Shown here piece after piece: positions 1 to 7,377 of a stretch of DNA of 64,000 nt. The position numbers and the translations under genes are program-made. The notes below the pieces were generated by a model. That model saw nothing but the letters and a program-made list of their open reading frames with translations, had not been told where the DNA came from and did no database searches. Position 1 is the first letter of the stretch. The number at the start of each line of letters is the position of its first letter. This DNA comes from an uncultured Bacteroidales bacterium (GTDB taxonomy: Bacteria > Bacteroidota > Bacteroidia > Bacteroidales > F082): contig CAMVCZ010000007.1 in NCBI GenBank assembly GCA_947166105.1, positions 44,640 to 108,639 of the forward strand, in the 5' to 3' direction.

Positions 1-1167
1 CGTGGGCGGAGTATAACGCCACGAAGAAGCCGATGTGGAGATACCGGAAATCCCAAGGCTTTTCCTGATTTGCGGCAAGTGTGTAAGGCAGACCAATTCA
101 AAAGCATATCCTTGCCATGACTCCACGGAATGGGAATTGTAATTATGTGTCCACCATTGCTCATCTTTGCTATCCAAAGCATCAATGAATTTGTAGTAGA
201 AAAGGGTATAAAAATCCACCAGCCTATAAAGCGTCCCCCTCGACTTGTTACCATACTGCTGGTACGAAACAATAAAATCACAACGCTCCAAATTCTTCAG
301 CACAATGGTCAATCGGTCGCCTTCAAGAGAACTGGATTCCTGAAGTTCTGTATAGGTCATCCCGTCGTGGTTCCCATTCAAAAGAGACACTATCTCAAGG
401 TATTTGTCGGCTTTATTGAAAACTGCGTTATACAGTTCATCAAACTCGGTTCGAAGTTCCGAATTCTTACGGAAAAACAAACGGTCTATATTTCCAATGA
501 GCGTTTGTCCTGAATCCAACAGGCTCAAATAGAAAGGAATACCACCCATTACCATATACAACTGAAGAATCTGGTATCTACTCCATCTGATACCTCGACT
601 GAACAGATATTCCTCTGTTTCCTTCAACGTAAAAGGACGAATATAGATGTTGTTGGTGATTCTCGCATGAAGGCCTCCCGGATTATCCACCAATTTATCC
701 ATCATCCAAGAAGAAGCAGAGCCGCTGGCAACAAACATGACATCCTTTCTGCGTGCGCCCCAACCATTCCAAAACGACTCCAATGCTTCCACAAACTCCG
801 ACTGAGGCGTGTCAATCCACGGCATCTCATCTATAAAGATCACTTTTCGTTTCTCATCGGGGAGGGATTCAATATATTCCTCCAACGCATCGAAGGCGTC
901 TTCCCAAGAAGAGAATTTGGGCTGGAGTTTGAGTCCCGCCGCTTTTTTCAAAGCCTTCGCAAATCCACGAAGTTGCTTGACCTTCGACAACTTGTGTCCA
1001 CCAACGTATGTAAAATCATACTTCTTGTCAAAAAACGTATCCACAAGGAAAGTCTTGCCCACACGTCTTCGGCCATACACAATCACGAACTCCGAGCGGT
1101 TACTTTCGTAACACCGTTTCAATTCCGCCATTTCCGCCTCACGGGCTATTATCTTGGAAGTTTTCAT
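1..1167 (-). CDS. AAA ATPase with DUF234-like nuclease region, 3' end off window
   Basis: The frame is open from the ATG at 1167 to the window edge (389 codons, no stop), so the C-terminus is missing. Residues 32-39 form a Walker A motif (GRRRVGKT) and a Walker B (IFIDEMPW) follows near residue 110. It is collinear with the protein at 1658..3085 and shares many blocks (FVIVYGRRR, DEMPWIDTP, NIDRLFF, LERCDFI, HSVESWQG). Such proteins (ATPase, winged helix, PD-(D/E)XK-like C-terminus) are common in Archaea and Bacteroidetes; their role is unsettled and mobile-element or defence functions have been suggested. The nuclease part lies beyond the edge. The start is fixed by a -7 element at 1191..1198. 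An inverted repeat unlike the one at its paralogue lies upstream (1241..1276). Confidence 0.85.
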   Translation of the reverse strand, partial: MKTSKIIAREAEMAELKRCYESNRSEFVIVYGRRRVGKTFLVDTFFDKKYDFTYVGGHKLSKVKQLRGFAKALKKAAGLKLQPKFSSWEDAFDALEEYIESLPDEKRKVIFIDEMPWIDTPQSEFVEALESFWNGWGARRKDVMFVASGSASSWMMDKLVDNPGGLHARITNNIYIRPFTLKETEEYLFSRGIRWSRYQILQLYMVMGGIPFYLSLLDSGQTLIGNIDRLFFRKNSELRTEFDELYNAVFNKADKYLEIVSLLNGNHDGMTYTELQESSSLEGDRLTIVLKNLERCDFIVSYQQYGNKSRGTLYRLVDFYTLFYYKFIDALDSKDEQWWTHNYNSHSVESWQGYAFELVCLTHLPQIRKSLGISGISTSASSWRYTPPT

Positions 1168-1190
1168 GCCAAATGCTTTTTATCACGATG

Positions 1191-1198
1191 CAAAGGTA
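1191..1198 (-). promoter_or_regulatory. -7 promoter element of the first ATPase gene
   Basis: TACCTTTG on the minus strand fits TAnnTTTG and lies 24 bases before the ATG at 1167. Confidence 0.55.
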
Positions 1199-1240
1199 TT
1201 GAAAAATCCATACCAAAAACAAAAAAAGTGCTAACTTTTT

Positions 1241-1276
1241 GTACTTTATCTCAAACATTTTTTTCAGATAAAGTAC
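1241..1276. repeat. 11-bp perfect inverted repeat upstream of the first ATPase
   Basis: Arms GTACTTTATCT (1241-1251) and AGATAAAGTAC (1266-1276) are separated by 14 bases, about 43 bp upstream of the -7 element. The position matches the inverted repeat upstream of the paralogous gene (3151..3195) but the sequence differs. It is probably an operator or recognition site; a terminator is unlikely because no gene ends here. Confidence 0.55.
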
Positions 1277-1448
1277 ATTTACCTCATAACTTTTTCTTTT
1301 AATAGGTGATTGATGAAACGCTATCAGAATTACTATTTCCATTGGGAAACGATGAATCCGTGTTTTTATCGGCAGAGGTTGTGCCACGCTCCACCTGCCT
1401 TTCAGAATGGTCATAAATGTGGCACAAACAACCGGCTGCTACAATGTA

Positions 1449-1568
1449 ACAGTCCTACACCACACCGTCTGGGCTGTGGGGCTGTCGTCCCACGGCAGCC
1501 GCATGATTCATTCGCGCATAGCAATTGCTGATATTCAAGCCTTACGACTTGCAAATTCAGAAGAACGG
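1449..1568. repeat. Diverged intergenic repeat block, copy 1
   Basis: About 120 bp aligns almost without gaps to 3282..3402 (shared stretches such as CCTACACCA, GGCTGT, CCACGGC, GCCGCAT, GAAGAACGG). It lies between the two ATPase genes and has no credible coding frame. With the 81-bp repeats it shows that the ATPase intergenic regions arose by duplication. The rest of 1277-1448 holds nothing I recognise. Confidence 0.5.
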
Positions 1569-1607
1569 GTTTAATATTGGGATTATTCGGGAACCAAGGA
1601 AAGTCGC

Positions 1608-1688
1608 AAAAGCGTCCATAACTCGAAATTTTGTAGAGATATGGACACTTTTGAATGCTATTGTCGGAACAAATCGTCCATAACAACC
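1608..1688. repeat. 81-bp direct repeat, copy at the 3' end of the second ATPase gene
   Basis: Matches 3151..3231 at 74 of 81 positions without gaps. It covers the last nine codons and stop of the ATPase gene plus an inverted repeat after the stop: AAAAGCGTCCATA (1608-1620) against TATGGACACTTTT (1640-1652), one mismatch, 19-base spacer. There is no long T-run, so it is not a typical terminator. Confidence 0.75.
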
Positions 1689-3085
1689 TCGTTTTGGACA
1701 ATGCCGGAATGAATACCGCGCATAACGCCGTAAGTGGTCACCATAGTTGTAGCAAGGCTTTTTCGGGTCTTGGTCTTCGCCTTGAAGATGGCCAAACGAT
1801 TGCGCAACTTTTCCTCATAATCCTTGGTGATGGTATATGGTGCCTCCGAGAATTTCATTTCACATAGATTAATAACCCTATCTGAACGGTCAATCACCAA
1901 ATCGATTTGTGCTCCCTTTTCGGTTTCATCACCCAGCACCCTCCAAGTGCCTGTCGTAGTGGATATTCCACCGATACCCAACCTTTGCTTGATCTGTTCA
2001 AGATGTGTCATGCAGATGGTCTCAAAGCTGAATCCCTGCCACGACTCCACCGAATGGGAATGCATGTTGTTTGTCCACCAATGTTCGTCTTTGGTATTTT
2101 TCCCATCCAAGAACTTGAAATAAAACAATGTGTATGGGTCGCAAATGCGATAAACCGAATTGCGCACAGATGCCTTGTATTGCGAGTAAGTTTCAATGAA
2201 ATCGCAGCGCTCCAGATTCTCAAGCACTTTGGTGAGCCTGCCTCCCGATTGCCCTGTTTTTTCGATAATCTCAGCCCTAAGCAACCCCTTCTTGCTTTCC
2301 GACAAAGCGTTCATTACCGCGATGTATTTGTCGGCATGGCTATACAAAGCGTTGAAAAGCTCATCGAACTCTTCGCGCATCGGGGCATTTTTGACGAAAA
2401 ACAAACGGTCAATGTTTTGTGCAAGGCTTTGCTCTGGGTTCAACAAACTCATATAATAAGGTACGCCGCCCAAGGCCATATAGCACTGAAGGATGGTGTA
2501 TCTGTCCCATAGACATCCGTTTGCGTGCAGGTATTCCTCACATTCACCCAATCGGAAAGGCCGCAGATAGATTTGTTCCGTGATTCGATTATGCAACCCA
2601 CCCTTGTTTTTGACCAGTTTGTTCACCATCCATGAGGTGGCCGACCCACAAGCAATGAAAAGGATGTCGTTGCGTTGCGCCGCCCAAGCATTCCAAAAAT
2701 ATTCAAGTGCTTCCACAAAAGAACTCCGTGGGGTATCAATCCAAGGCATCTCATCGAAGAAGACAACCTTTCTGGTTCCTTTCGGCTTGCTTTCTATCAA
2801 CGTCCGAAGGGCTTGGAAAGCCTCATCCCAATTGGCCAGAACCGGAGCAAATGGAGAGCCACTATAGGCTTTCAGTTGTTCGGCAAATCGCTGAAGTTGT
2901 TTTTTCGGTTTCTGTTTTCTCGCCCCGACATAAGCAAAGGTGAGCCTATCGGCGAAGACATTGTTCACCAGAAAAGTCTTTCCTATGCGGCGACGGCCAT
3001 AAACAATGACAAACTCCGACTTCCCAGAGTTGAATTTCCGTTCCAGCGTGTCAATTTCGCTTGTTCTTGCAATAATCCTGTTCAT
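1658..3085 (-). CDS. AAA ATPase with PD-(D/E)XK-like C-terminal domain
   Basis: A 475-residue protein. Walker A is at 30-37 (GRRRIGKT) and Walker B at 107-112 (VVFFDE). A middle region around 240-330 looks like a winged helix (LERCDFIETY). The C-terminal part carries D395, E409 and K411 (IDLVID, CEMKF), the usual layout of a PD-(D/E)XK nuclease-like fold. It is a paralogue of the gene at 1..1167. No accessory genes accompany it. The gene is bounded by two 81-bp direct repeats, and the left one includes its own last codons. Family members are often annotated only as ATP-binding proteins; a self-contained mobile or defence cassette is possible but unproven. Confidence 0.85.
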   Translation of the reverse strand: MNRIIARTSEIDTLERKFNSGKSEFVIVYGRRRIGKTFLVNNVFADRLTFAYVGARKQKPKKQLQRFAEQLKAYSGSPFAPVLANWDEAFQALRTLIESKPKGTRKVVFFDEMPWIDTPRSSFVEALEYFWNAWAAQRNDILFIACGSATSWMVNKLVKNKGGLHNRITEQIYLRPFRLGECEEYLHANGCLWDRYTILQCYMALGGVPYYMSLLNPEQSLAQNIDRLFFVKNAPMREEFDELFNALYSHADKYIAVMNALSESKKGLLRAEIIEKTGQSGGRLTKVLENLERCDFIETYSQYKASVRNSVYRICDPYTLFYFKFLDGKNTKDEHWWTNNMHSHSVESWQGFSFETICMTHLEQIKQRLGIGGISTTTGTWRVLGDETEKGAQIDLVIDRSDRVINLCEMKFSEAPYTITKDYEEKLRNRLAIFKAKTKTRKSLATTMVTTYGVMRGIHSGIVQNEVVMDDLFRQ

Positions 3086-3108
3086 ATTGTCCGATTAATT
3101 ACGCCGAC

Positions 3109-3116
3109 AAAAATAC
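3109..3116 (-). promoter_or_regulatory. -7 element of the second ATPase gene
   Basis: TATTTTTG on the minus strand, 24 bases before the ATG at 3085. A single half-site AAGTGTCC (3133-3140) lies in the spacer to the -33 region, and the full inverted repeat is at 3151-3195, which suggests autoregulation. Confidence 0.55.
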
Positions 3117-3150
3117 AAAAAAACACAGATACGGACACTTATAAATCACA

Positions 3151-3231
3151 AAAAGTGTCCATAACTCGAAATTTTGTTGAGATATGGACACTTTTGAGTG
3201 TTATTGTCGGAACAAATCATCCAATACAACC
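3151..3231. repeat. 81-bp direct repeat, copy upstream of the second ATPase; carries a gene-end remnant
   Basis: Holds a perfect 13-bp inverted repeat, AAAAGTGTCCATA (3151-3163) and TATGGACACTTTT (3183-3195). Positions 3201-3230 read on the minus strand as VVLDDLFRQ and a stop, almost the C-terminus VVMDDLFRQ of the downstream ATPase. This copy is therefore a leftover 3' end of a lost paralogue, or one end of a repeat-bounded cassette. Similarity stops just beyond 3231. Confidence 0.75.
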
Positions 3232-3256
3232 ATAAACAAAAGCAGCTGCCACGGTG

Positions 3257-3271
3257 CTTCGACAGGCTCAG
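3257..3271. repeat. REP-like dispersed repeat core
   Basis: CTTCGACAGGCTCAG, identical to the core at 9060-9074 and to its complement at 15844-15858. A member of the dispersed family in this window. Confidence 0.6.
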
Positions 3272-3281
3272 CAACCTTGTG

Positions 3282-3402
3282 ACAGCCCTACACCATCCTG
3301 CTCAGGCTGTATGAGTGTCGTACCACGGCTGCCGCATTAATCATTAGTGCATTGAAAATGTTGGTATTCAGGACTTTTGGATTTGCGAATTCGGAAGAAC
3401 GG
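3282..3402. repeat. Diverged intergenic repeat block, copy 2
   Basis: Partner of 1449..1568. It lies between the fimbrillin-like gene terminator and the 81-bp repeat. No coding frame of note. Confidence 0.5.
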
Positions 3403-3407
3403 AAAGA

Positions 3408-3452
3408 CAAAAAAGCCACCCCTATTTGCTCCGTTACAGAACTTCAGGGGTG
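3408..3452 (-). terminator. Terminator of the fimbrillin-like gene
   Basis: On the minus strand CACCCCT and AGGGGTG pair across a 22-base loop and are followed by GGCTTTTTTG, 25 bases after the stop of the gene at 3477..5648. Confidence 0.6.
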
Positions 3453-3476
3453 ACTAATATGCATTAAATCGTTCAA

Positions 3477-5648
3477 TTATTGAAACACAAGTGATGCTGT
3501 TTTAGTTAGAGATGGACCACCTGGTGGTGTAACAACTACCGTACAAACATCATATACACCAGAATAAGAACCAGGCACATATAATGTAGCATCAAAATAT
3601 GGATTATCTGTTTGAATGGTTTGGCTCTGTGAATTAGTATAGCCATCAGTTCCAACAATGCTCATCGTAATTAGAGTACCTATTGGCAGACATGAAAGAT
3701 GGGCTATGGCTTCATAACCTTGATAAGCCACTGGTGCTGAAGGTATCAATTCAAATGAATTAATAGCCGGATCACCGCCGCTATCTACATAAAGAGGACT
3801 TGGTGAACCAGTTCCATATTCGTACCAAATTCCAGACCCATATACATTATGAGGTAGTGCGTTCAAAACAGGAACCAATTTGATTGGATCAGTCCAATTA
3901 AAATCAAGTGCTCTAAACAATTCACAGAAAACTTCACTTAAACTTGGGGCACCAGGAGATGGTGAATAACCTAACGTGCTACAATAGTATGTAAGAGCTG
4001 CACTAACACCTTCACAAACCACAAGGAATGCTGCTGCCGCTGGAGCAGAAACACCTGCGGAAGCAATGGCTGCTGAGATTGAAACACAAATGTATTGTAT
4101 TCCTGCAGGCCCCGCTCCTTCAATTATTGGACATACGTAATCATTTAATGCTCCTAAAACATCATTACAAATATCAGCAGCATTTATATTATGATGGGTA
4201 AAAAGGCCATCAGGAATCGTATAAATGTACCTGTTATCTACATAATGTGAACAGGGCAAAGACCCAATAAAATAGTCGTAAACTCCAATTTCTTTATAAA
4301 CATTCACCCAATATGTTCCATAGCCTTGCATACCACCACATGCAGTTCCATAAAGAGAACCTTGCACACTTTTTGAACTAGGATGATACAACTCATTCTT
4401 TATTATCGGATTATCGTTTATTGTCATGGAAACATTGCCATTTCTAGTTGAATTTGAAGTATGTGATATTCTCTCCTGCCTTCCTTCATCAAAATAAACA
4501 ATCGTATTCAACTGTTCACCAGTTTCAGGATAAATCAGAGTTAAGGCAGCAGAACTTTCATCAAGCCATTCAAGCAACATTCTTACACCGTTTGGCGCAA
4601 TGTAGTCGTATGGACGGTTTTGGTCATCAAATTTAATGATAGTACGGCCTTCTGCATCATGTTGATGAATGATTAATTCCCTTACGTTTACAGGTTTCGC
4701 ATTGGCATCTTTGTCACCATACACCATAATACTGTCATGGTCTTGAGTATATATCAAAGCAATAATCTGGTCGTATGGATTTGTACTACCATATACTTGG
4801 TAATAATTTGGTTCGCCCTCAATTTGCAAGGTGTTCAAACATTTTATTCCGTTACGAACCACTTCAGCCAAGCCACTATCCATTTCTTCGGTAGCAAGAA
4901 CCTCTTCGCCATTAAGCACTTCCATCGTAAAGCCTTGAGCCAAAGTACCCACTGGCAACACAATGAAGAATTCAGATGTAGTAGTAGCGGAAAGTGTCAC
5001 ATCACAAGTCAAGGTAATTACATTTGTGCCCGTATTTCCCTCGGCAGGAACCAACACTGGTTCATCTACAGTGCAGTCAATCACTTCAAAGGCACCATTG
5101 AGTTTTTCGTTTTCATCGCAAGATGTAATTCGAACGCCATCAATGTGCACATTGTCTCCTTGAAGTCTGATACCCAAACCACCACAAAGGTTTTTGAAAG
5201 ACAGGTTTTCATTATCAGAGCACGCGACCATGGGGTTGGCACCATTTGCAAAAGTGCCAACATTCATGCCAAGGTTTTGTGTGGAAGGCAAATCAATACT
5301 CACCTTGTTACCATTAATTACAGCACTTGAAGGATATGCCGCTTTGAAAGGCACGGTCAAATCAAATTCGTCTGATGTGTTGAACATTCCATTTGTAGTA
5401 CCCGCACCCGATTGAAGATTGAAAACGGAGGTCTCTCCATTACCATTGGCTATGACAATCTGGTCACCTGATAGCCATTTAATTTGTCCATTTGCTGGGT
5501 TTAGGGCCGTCTTGGCATTGCCTTGTCCACCTTGTTGTTCAATTGAAGCCGTGAAAACAGTTTTTCCAGCCTCTTTCTTGTCCTTGTTGCACGAAAAGAG
5601 CATTAGAAGGCTCAATAATGCAATCGTTGATAGTGTTAATTTCTTCAT
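3477..5648 (-). CDS. Fimbrillin-like surface lipoprotein
   Basis: A 723-residue protein with a lipoprotein signal peptide ending in LMLFSC, predicted lipidated on Cys20. Residues about 30-290 look like the fimbrillin/Mfa-like fold of Bacteroidales (early WLSGDQIVI, later FFIVLP and GFTMEVL segments). Residues 290-420 hold YxxGE-like sheets (YDYIAPNGVRMLLEWLDE). The remainder is unassigned; it contains a small-residue hydrophobic stretch around 530-580 (AGVSAPAAAAFLVV) and Ig-like beta segments at the end. The C-terminus does not look like a T9SS domain. A 51-residue gene lies 12 bp upstream and is probably co-transcribed. An adhesin or surface structure component is the most likely role. Confidence 0.7.
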   Translation of the reverse strand: MKKLTLSTIALLSLLMLFSCNKDKKEAGKTVFTASIEQQGGQGNAKTALNPANGQIKWLSGDQIVIANGNGETSVFNLQSGAGTTNGMFNTSDEFDLTVPFKAAYPSSAVINGNKVSIDLPSTQNLGMNVGTFANGANPMVACSDNENLSFKNLCGGLGIRLQGDNVHIDGVRITSCDENEKLNGAFEVIDCTVDEPVLVPAEGNTGTNVITLTCDVTLSATTTSEFFIVLPVGTLAQGFTMEVLNGEEVLATEEMDSGLAEVVRNGIKCLNTLQIEGEPNYYQVYGSTNPYDQIIALIYTQDHDSIMVYGDKDANAKPVNVRELIIHQHDAEGRTIIKFDDQNRPYDYIAPNGVRMLLEWLDESSAALTLIYPETGEQLNTIVYFDEGRQERISHTSNSTRNGNVSMTINDNPIIKNELYHPSSKSVQGSLYGTACGGMQGYGTYWVNVYKEIGVYDYFIGSLPCSHYVDNRYIYTIPDGLFTHHNINAADICNDVLGALNDYVCPIIEGAGPAGIQYICVSISAAIASAGVSAPAAAAFLVVCEGVSAALTYYCSTLGYSPSPGAPSLSEVFCELFRALDFNWTDPIKLVPVLNALPHNVYGSGIWYEYGTGSPSPLYVDSGGDPAINSFELIPSAPVAYQGYEAIAHLSCLPIGTLITMSIVGTDGYTNSQSQTIQTDNPYFDATLYVPGSYSGVYDVCTVVVTPPGGPSLTKTASLVFQ

Positions 5649-5660
5649 AACGCATTGATT

Positions 5661-5816
5661 TTATGGCCAATTAATATTGGTCAGGTTCATACTTTCCGTT
5701 CCGCCTCTTGTGCCATCTGCAGAGCTACATAAGACACCTTGGGCCTCGATTTCTATGATCTCCGCTTTCGGAGTCTCATAGGTTTGCCCTTTCGGGTTGT
5801 TACCAAAATACTTCAT
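5661..5816 (-). CDS. Small conserved hypothetical protein of 51 aa
   Basis: Starts at the ATG at 5816 (MKYFGNNPKGQTYETPKAEI), which follows GGAGGC at a wide spacing. It resembles the short Bacteroidales proteins with PKAEIIEIEAQGVLCSS-type sequence that often sit beside surface lipoprotein genes; their function is unknown. No signal peptide. The gene ends 12 bp before the fimbrillin-like gene. Confidence 0.6.
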   Translation of the reverse strand: MKYFGNNPKGQTYETPKAEIIEIEAQGVLCSSADGTRGGTESMNLTNINWP

Positions 5817-6124
5817 AGATTTGTTTGTTTTTGTTTTGCCTCCAAGACTCAAAAAGGCGTGATTCATCACAGGCAAAGAGAGCGGAGCCTCCCAAACTTA
5901 TCCTTATTTCCGACTGTTGGGCTTGCACTCCCTGAAAAGAAAAATAATGAATAACGGGACTGCTCCACTGATTATGTTGAGTAAATAACACGCCAACATA
6001 ACAGTGAAAGCAACTACCCTTCAACAACCTTCCTTTCATTTGTGAGTGTGCAAGTCCACAGTCGAGGAACAAAGCGAAGAATGCGCTTTCTCTGGCCGTT
6101 CCGATTTCTCCCGGAAAGGCGGGG

Positions 6125-6132
6125 CAAAAATA
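6125..6132 (-). promoter_or_regulatory. -7 element for the fimbrillin-like operon
   Basis: TATTTTTG on the minus strand; the nearest leftward gene starts 309 bases away at 5816. Confidence 0.4.
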
Positions 6133-6216
6133 GATAAAATTTCTTTTGGGTGGAGGAAAAAAAACAAATCTTTCACAAATCTGCCAGAAACGCCGTTTCC
6201 ATTTGGAGAATATTGG

Positions 6217-6224
6217 TAATTTTG
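6217..6224 (+). promoter_or_regulatory. -7 element of the first toxin-antitoxin pair
   Basis: TAATTTTG 24 bases before the ATG at 6248. The surrounding sequence (AATCTGCCAGAAAC, GGAGAATATTG, TTTTGCGG) matches the promoter region of the second pair at 12830-12880. Confidence 0.6.
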
Positions 6225-6247
6225 CGGCAAATTAAGAAGGATAGATA

Positions 6248-6592
6248 ATGACAACATTGGCACAAAAAATCACAGAGACACCTATGGCTCCATATATGGC
6301 TTTATTACAGGCCATGAGCCATGAGGAAAAGCGGATAGTGGTCATGTTCCTGATAGAGACGATGAATGAGCAGGAAAGCGACATTGACGAGATACGCAGA
6401 AAACTAAATGTCCCCGAATCGCCAAAGACAAAATGGTTTCGCGAACACTCGACCACTGGGCTCAAATGGAACAAGTTGGAGGCTTGGAGCCGCCTGACCG
6501 AGAAGCAACGCGAAGAAGCCACGCGCTTGAATCTGTCGGCTGAAGACATGGACGAGCGGACATTTTACATCATAGAAAAACACATGAGATGA
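6248..6592 (+). CDS. Putative antitoxin paired with a PIN toxin
   Basis: A 114-residue acidic, mostly helical protein (MTTLAQKITETPMAPYM). It overlaps the PIN toxin gene by four bases (ATGA at 6589-6592), the layout expected of translationally coupled toxin-antitoxin pairs. I recognise no named DNA-binding fold. The short protein at 12905..13159 fills the same place in the second pair, which has a similar promoter. Antitoxin is inferred from context. Confidence 0.65.
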   Translation: MTTLAQKITETPMAPYMALLQAMSHEEKRIVVMFLIETMNEQESDIDEIRRKLNVPESPKTKWFREHSTTGLKWNKLEAWSRLTEKQREEATRLNLSAEDMDERTFYIIEKHMR

Positions 6593-7005
6593 AGCGCGTT
6601 TTCCTCGACACGAACATTCTGATGGATGCCATAGAGTTTCGTCAACATGGGGCAGAAGCCAATCTGCTGTTGGACATGAGTCGTGCCAACATAATCCAAA
6701 CTTGTGTTGCGGTGATGTCATTTTCAACGCTTTCTTATCTTCTGCGCCGCCGCACAAAAGAAGACATTCACCAGATTTTTGAGAATCTTGCTGATGCCAT
6801 TGAGATTCTGCCAATGGACAACGAGCAATTCATTGAAAGTATGGCATTTGGTCCAGTACAAGATTTCGAAGACATGATGCAATACCAATGCGCCAAAGCC
6901 AACGGCTGCGATGTCATCATAACGAACAATGGTAAGGACTACGCCGAGTTTTGCGACCTGCCTTTTATGACTGCCACAGAGTTTTTGAAGGAATTAGGCA
7001 ATTAA
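6589..7005 (+). CDS. PIN-domain ribonuclease toxin, VapC-like
   Basis: A 138-residue protein that begins with the PIN signature FLDTNILMD (Asp8). Further acidic residues sit in QDFEDMMQY and GCDVIITNNGKDY, completing the metal-binding set of a PIN nuclease. The C-terminal third is nearly identical to that of the PIN protein at 13156..13563 (QYQCAKANGCDVIITNNGKD), while the N-terminal two thirds differ. It probably cleaves RNA unless held by the protein encoded upstream. Confidence 0.85.
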   Translation: MKRVFLDTNILMDAIEFRQHGAEANLLLDMSRANIIQTCVAVMSFSTLSYLLRRRTKEDIHQIFENLADAIEILPMDNEQFIESMAFGPVQDFEDMMQYQCAKANGCDVIITNNGKDYAEFCDLPFMTATEFLKELGN

Positions 7006-7106
7006 AATACGATAAGCATGATACATCAACTAAACACTTTAGTCTCGTAATGTTTAACTGAGTGGCGCAAATAGACATGGCGACCGCTCGCAACATTCGA
7101 GACACA

Positions 7107-7355
7107 ATGAGTAGAAGCAAGAAAAAGTCACCTGCCAGCACCTGTTGCTGCTGCAAGTCACAAAAGCGTGGAAAACAATTCTGCAACCGCAAGTTTCGCC
7201 GCCGCGAACGAATGATGATGGGCAAAGGCAAATATGACCGACTGCCGAACAAACCAATTGAAGTTACAGACCCGTGGGATTTAGGCGGCGACGGCAAAAC
7301 CTTCTGGGGGTTCAGCCCCGATGAAGATTGGTTCATCCGTCTGATGCGCAAATGA
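7107..7355 (+). CDS. Small basic Cys-rich conserved hypothetical protein
   Basis: An 82-residue protein starting MSRSKKKSPAS. It has a CCCCK cluster followed by CNRKFRRRERMM and ends in the motif DPWDLGGDGKTFWGF. I recall related small bacterial proteins with an SRSKKKTP start and a GGDGKxYWGF end; none has a function known to me. An upstream in-frame ATG at 7062 or 7077 would lengthen it, but the family-like start supports 7107. The four cysteines may bind metal. It ends convergently with the fucosidase gene, 22 bp away. Confidence 0.65.
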   Translation: MSRSKKKSPASTCCCCKSQKRGKQFCNRKFRRRERMMMGKGKYDRLPNKPIEVTDPWDLGGDGKTFWGFSPDEDWFIRLMRK

Positions 7356-7377
7356 AGATTTGTTTTCTCTAAACACC

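Larger units (their letters stand above)
5817..6247. other. Divergent intergenic region with two promoters
   Basis: About 430 bp between the leftward lipoprotein operon and the rightward toxin-antitoxin pair. It holds a minus-strand TATTTTTG (6125-6132) and a plus-strand TAATTTTG (6217-6224). The leftward transcript would have a leader of about 300 nt; I see no ORF or clear riboswitch in it. Confidence 0.5.

Noticed and set aside
1200..1657. A third ATPase pseudogene between the two ATPases
   Set aside because: Only the 81-bp and 120-bp repeat blocks can be traced; no Walker or nuclease motif remains.
1411..1701. 96-codon minus-strand ORF downstream of the second ATPase
   Set aside because: It runs through the repeat block and the inverted repeat, with no matching coding frame in the duplicated copy.
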